Below are positions 62,040 to 64,000 of a DNA stretch of 64,000 nt, piece by piece. This DNA is from Glaciecola sp964621345. Lineage in GTDB: Bacteria; Pseudomonadota; Gammaproteobacteria; Enterobacterales; Alteromonadaceae. A program made the translations under genes and the position numbers. The stretch covers positions 1-64,000 of the forward strand of contig CAZUON010000001.1 of NCBI GenBank assembly GCA_964621345.1, read 5' to 3'. Every line of letters begins with the position of its first letter. The first letter of the stretch is position 1. The notes under the pieces were generated by a model. The model was not told the origin of the DNA, did no database searches, and was given only the letters and a program-made list of their open reading frames with translations.

Positions 62040-63536
62040 ATGGCACATGAGATAAAAGTTCCAGTTCTTCCAGAGTCAGTTGCAGATGCAACCATCGCTA
62101 CTTGGCACGTTAAATCTGGTGATACGGTGACTCGTGACCAAAATCTGGTAGATATAGAAACTGACAAAGTAGTACTAGAAGTTGTTGCACCTGCCGATGG
62201 CGTAATGTCAGAAATAACTGCTGAAGAGGGCGCGACGGTGCTTGGTGAGCAAGTCATTGGAAGTCTAGACGAGGGCGCTGCCCCGGCTCCTAAGTCTGAT
62301 GAAAAAGCAGCTGACACTGCAGAAAAACCAGCAGCTAATGCTGATGCTGGCGGTGCACAGAGCGATATTAAAGTTCCGGTATTACCGGAGTCTGTTGCAG
62401 ACGCTACCATCGCGACTTGGCACGTACAAGTTGGTGAGCAGGTGTCCCGCGACCAGAATTTAGTGGATATCGAAACTGATAAAGTAGTGCTTGAAGTAGT
62501 TGCTCCTGCGGATGGTTCACTAAGCGAGATTATTGCCGCAGAGGGTGAAACGGTTACCGCTGAAGCAGTTATTGCTAAGTTTGTTGAAGGCGCATCTTCT
62601 GGTGCAGCACCAGCACAAAGCGAAACGGCAAGCTCTGATGATGCTGAATCTGATGCACTTTCGCCTTCGGTACGAAGACTCCTAGCAGAGAAAGACATCG
62701 ACCCAAGTAAGGTGAAAGGCACTGGTAAAGGTGGTCGCATCACTAAAGAAGATGTCGAGAAGCACTTGAAAGCACCCGCTATTGCAACTGCACCAAGCTC
62801 TTCAGATGATACAGCACCAAGCGTAGCTGGCGGACAGCGAACTGAAAAACGCGTTCCTATGACGCGCTTACGTAAGACTATTGCTAAGCGTCTGTTAGAA
62901 GCGAAAAACTCTACTGCCATGTTAACCACGTTTAACGAAGTTAACATGAAACCTATCATGGATTTACGTAAGCAATATCAAGAGAGTTTTGAAAAGCGTC
63001 ATGGTATTCGTTTAGGCTTTATGTCTTTTTATGTAAAAGCAGTTACCGAAGCGCTAAAACGCTATCCAGAAGTGAATGCTTCGTTAGATGGCGACGATAT
63101 TTGTTACCACAACTATTTCGATATCTCTATTGCGGTATCGACGCCACGTGGTTTGGTTACTCCAATCTTAAGAGACTGTGATGCACTTGGTATGGCCGGT
63201 GTGGAGAAAGGTATAAAAGAACTAGCGCTTAAAGGTCGCGACGGTAAGTTGTCGATGGACGATTTGCAAGGCGGTAACTTTACTATTACCAACGGCGGTG
63301 TATTTGGTTCGCTTATGTCTACGCCTATTATCAACCCTCCGCAAAGTGCCATTTTAGGTATGCATAAAATCCAAGACCGTCCAATGGCGGTGAATGGTAA
63401 GGTTGAAATATTGCCAATGATGTATCTTGCGCTTTCTTATGACCACAGAATTATCGATGGAAAAGAGTCGGTTGGTTTCTTGGTAACTGTTAAAGAAATG
63501 TTAGAAGATCCAACACGTTTGTTACTAGACGTATAA
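62040..63536 (+). CDS. sucB: Dihydrolipoyl succinyltransferase with two lipoyl domains
   Basis: A 498-residue E2 subunit. Two lipoyl domains, at about 2-77 and 111-187, are nearly identical (VPVLPESVADATIATWHV and DIETDKVVLEVVAPADG in both), with modified lysines in each ETDKVVLEV motif. An Ala-rich linker, a peripheral-subunit-binding domain (SVRRLLAEKDIDPSKVKG, about 215-250) and the catalytic domain with YDHRIIDGKE follow. E. coli SucB has one lipoyl domain, so this enzyme has a duplicated one. Operon with sucA. Confidence 0.97.
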   Translation: MAHEIKVPVLPESVADATIATWHVKSGDTVTRDQNLVDIETDKVVLEVVAPADGVMSEITAEEGATVLGEQVIGSLDEGAAPAPKSDEKAADTAEKPAANADAGGAQSDIKVPVLPESVADATIATWHVQVGEQVSRDQNLVDIETDKVVLEVVAPADGSLSEIIAAEGETVTAEAVIAKFVEGASSGAAPAQSETASSDDAESDALSPSVRRLLAEKDIDPSKVKGTGKGGRITKEDVEKHLKAPAIATAPSSSDDTAPSVAGGQRTEKRVPMTRLRKTIAKRLLEAKNSTAMLTTFNEVNMKPIMDLRKQYQESFEKRHGIRLGFMSFYVKAVTEALKRYPEVNASLDGDDICYHNYFDISIAVSTPRGLVTPILRDCDALGMAGVEKGIKELALKGRDGKLSMDDLQGGNFTITNGGVFGSLMSTPIINPPQSAILGMHKIQDRPMAVNGKVEILPMMYLALSYDHRIIDGKESVGFLVTVKEMLEDPTRLLLDV

Positions 63537-63613
63537 GGGTTTGTATTTTAGTCTAAAACTTTGGTCTAAAATTTAAAATCTTTGATGATGCTTCATGTAT
63601 CATCTGTATTTAA

Positions 63614-63637
63614 GCAGGATTCGTGATAGAATCCTGC
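63614..63637 (+). other. Stem-loop between sucB and sucC
   Basis: GCAGGATTC (63614-63622) / GAATCCTGC (63629-63637), 9-bp perfect stem, 6-nt loop, in the 159-bp sucB-sucC gap. No T-run, so a processing or stability signal is more likely than a terminator. Confidence 0.5.
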
Positions 63638-63695
63638 GCTGTTTAACAGGGTCGTATTGTGCGGCTCATCACTCAACAAAATCGGATAAATCACC

Positions 63696-64000
63696 ATGAA
63701 TTTGCATGAATATCAGGGTAAACAGTTATTCAAAGAATACGGTCTTCCCGTTTCTGAAGGATATGCTGCTGATACTCCTCAAGCTGCCGTTGAAGCAGCA
63801 GACCGCATTGGCGGTAACGAGTGGGTAGTAAAGTGTCAGGTACACGCTGGCGGACGCGGAAAAGCGGGCGGCGTAAAACTTGTTAAGAACAAAGACGAAA
63901 TCAAAGCCTTTGCACAAAACTGGTTAGGTAAAAACCTCGTCACCTACCAAACAGATGAAAACGGTCAACCGGTCACTCGTATTCTTGTTGAGTCTTTGAC
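63696..64000 (+). CDS. sucC: Succinyl-CoA ligase beta subunit, 5' part
   Basis: The ATG at 63696 opens a frame that runs off the window end without a stop (about 101 codons). It begins MNLHEYQGKQLFKEYGLPV and contains VVKCQVHAGGRGKAGGVKLV, the ATP-grasp start of SucC. GGATAA lies before the start. The expected sucD should follow beyond the window. Confidence 0.97.
   Translation, partial: MNLHEYQGKQLFKEYGLPVSEGYAADTPQAAVEAADRIGGNEWVVKCQVHAGGRGKAGGVKLVKNKDEIKAFAQNWLGKNLVTYQTDENGQPVTRILVESL

Noticed and set aside
61985..62959. Long open frame (324 codons) antisense to sucB
   Set aside because: It is antisense to the lipoyl and linker region; its Ser/Ala/Thr-rich composition reflects the Ala/Glu-rich sucB codons, and it has no start signals or recognisable domain.

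Overview
The window looks like a chromosomal scaffold from a marine gammaproteobacterium of the order Alteromonadales, most likely Alteromonadaceae (Glaciecola/Paraglaciecola/Alteromonas-like). This is inferred from the gene set (smc-zipA-ligA, msbA-lpxK-trm112-kdsB, gltA divergent from sdhCDAB-sucABC), the moderate base composition and the protein sequences; no 16S gene is present. One run of exactly 100 N (44674-44773) is a scaffold gap inside a repeat.

Layout. 1-7.9 kb: an HPF/RaiA-like gene divergent from nhaR, then pnp, a DUF1244 gene, nlpI, a secreted Sel1/HExxH metallopeptidase and cysZ. 8-15.2 kb: smc, zipA, ligA (chromosome organisation, division, ligation). 15.3-24.6 kb: HAD phosphatase, DUF2062, comEC, the lipid A/KDO genes msbA-lpxK-trm112-kdsB, and rimO. 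24.7-40.6 kb: a 1389-residue two-component-like sensor with GGDEF and EAL domains, a methyltransferase-fold protein with an export signal, small membrane and hypothetical proteins, a LysR regulator, tcdA, a glutathionyl-hydroquinone reductase plus pirin, an SpoU methyltransferase, and a three-gene operon made of a cupredoxin-like protein, a membrane EAL protein and an outer-membrane barrel. 40.5-41.6 kb: the most notable region, a roughly 1-kb insert between two 83-bp direct repeats. 41.7-54 kb: rlmE, fdxA, an FAD protein, a REP/BIME-type repeat array with the gap, an astacin-family protease, yaeQ, an acyltransferase divergent from a LytTR regulator, a DUF3750 lipoprotein divergent from a membrane-protein/XRE pair with three operator-like repeats, cpsG and DUF3429. 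54-64 kb: TCA-cycle genes gltA, sdhCDAB, sucA, sucB and the start of sucC.

The best candidate for an undescribed system is at 40522-41612. Two adjacent small genes encode precursors with textbook double-glycine leaders (cleavage after GG and after GA) and related C-terminal SRSxxL motifs. They are followed by a perfect terminator and a 70-residue, probably two-helix, membrane protein that could be an immunity protein. The whole block sits between an intact copy and a duplicated copy of the last 23 codons and stop of the upstream outer-membrane protein gene, as if it had integrated at that gene's 3' end. No exporter or recombinase gene is in the window, so both would have to act from elsewhere.

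Most other genes are ordinary housekeeping genes whose families can be recognised from motifs. Start codons were moved from the longest frame where a ribosome binding site, a signal peptide or the family N-terminus argued for it.
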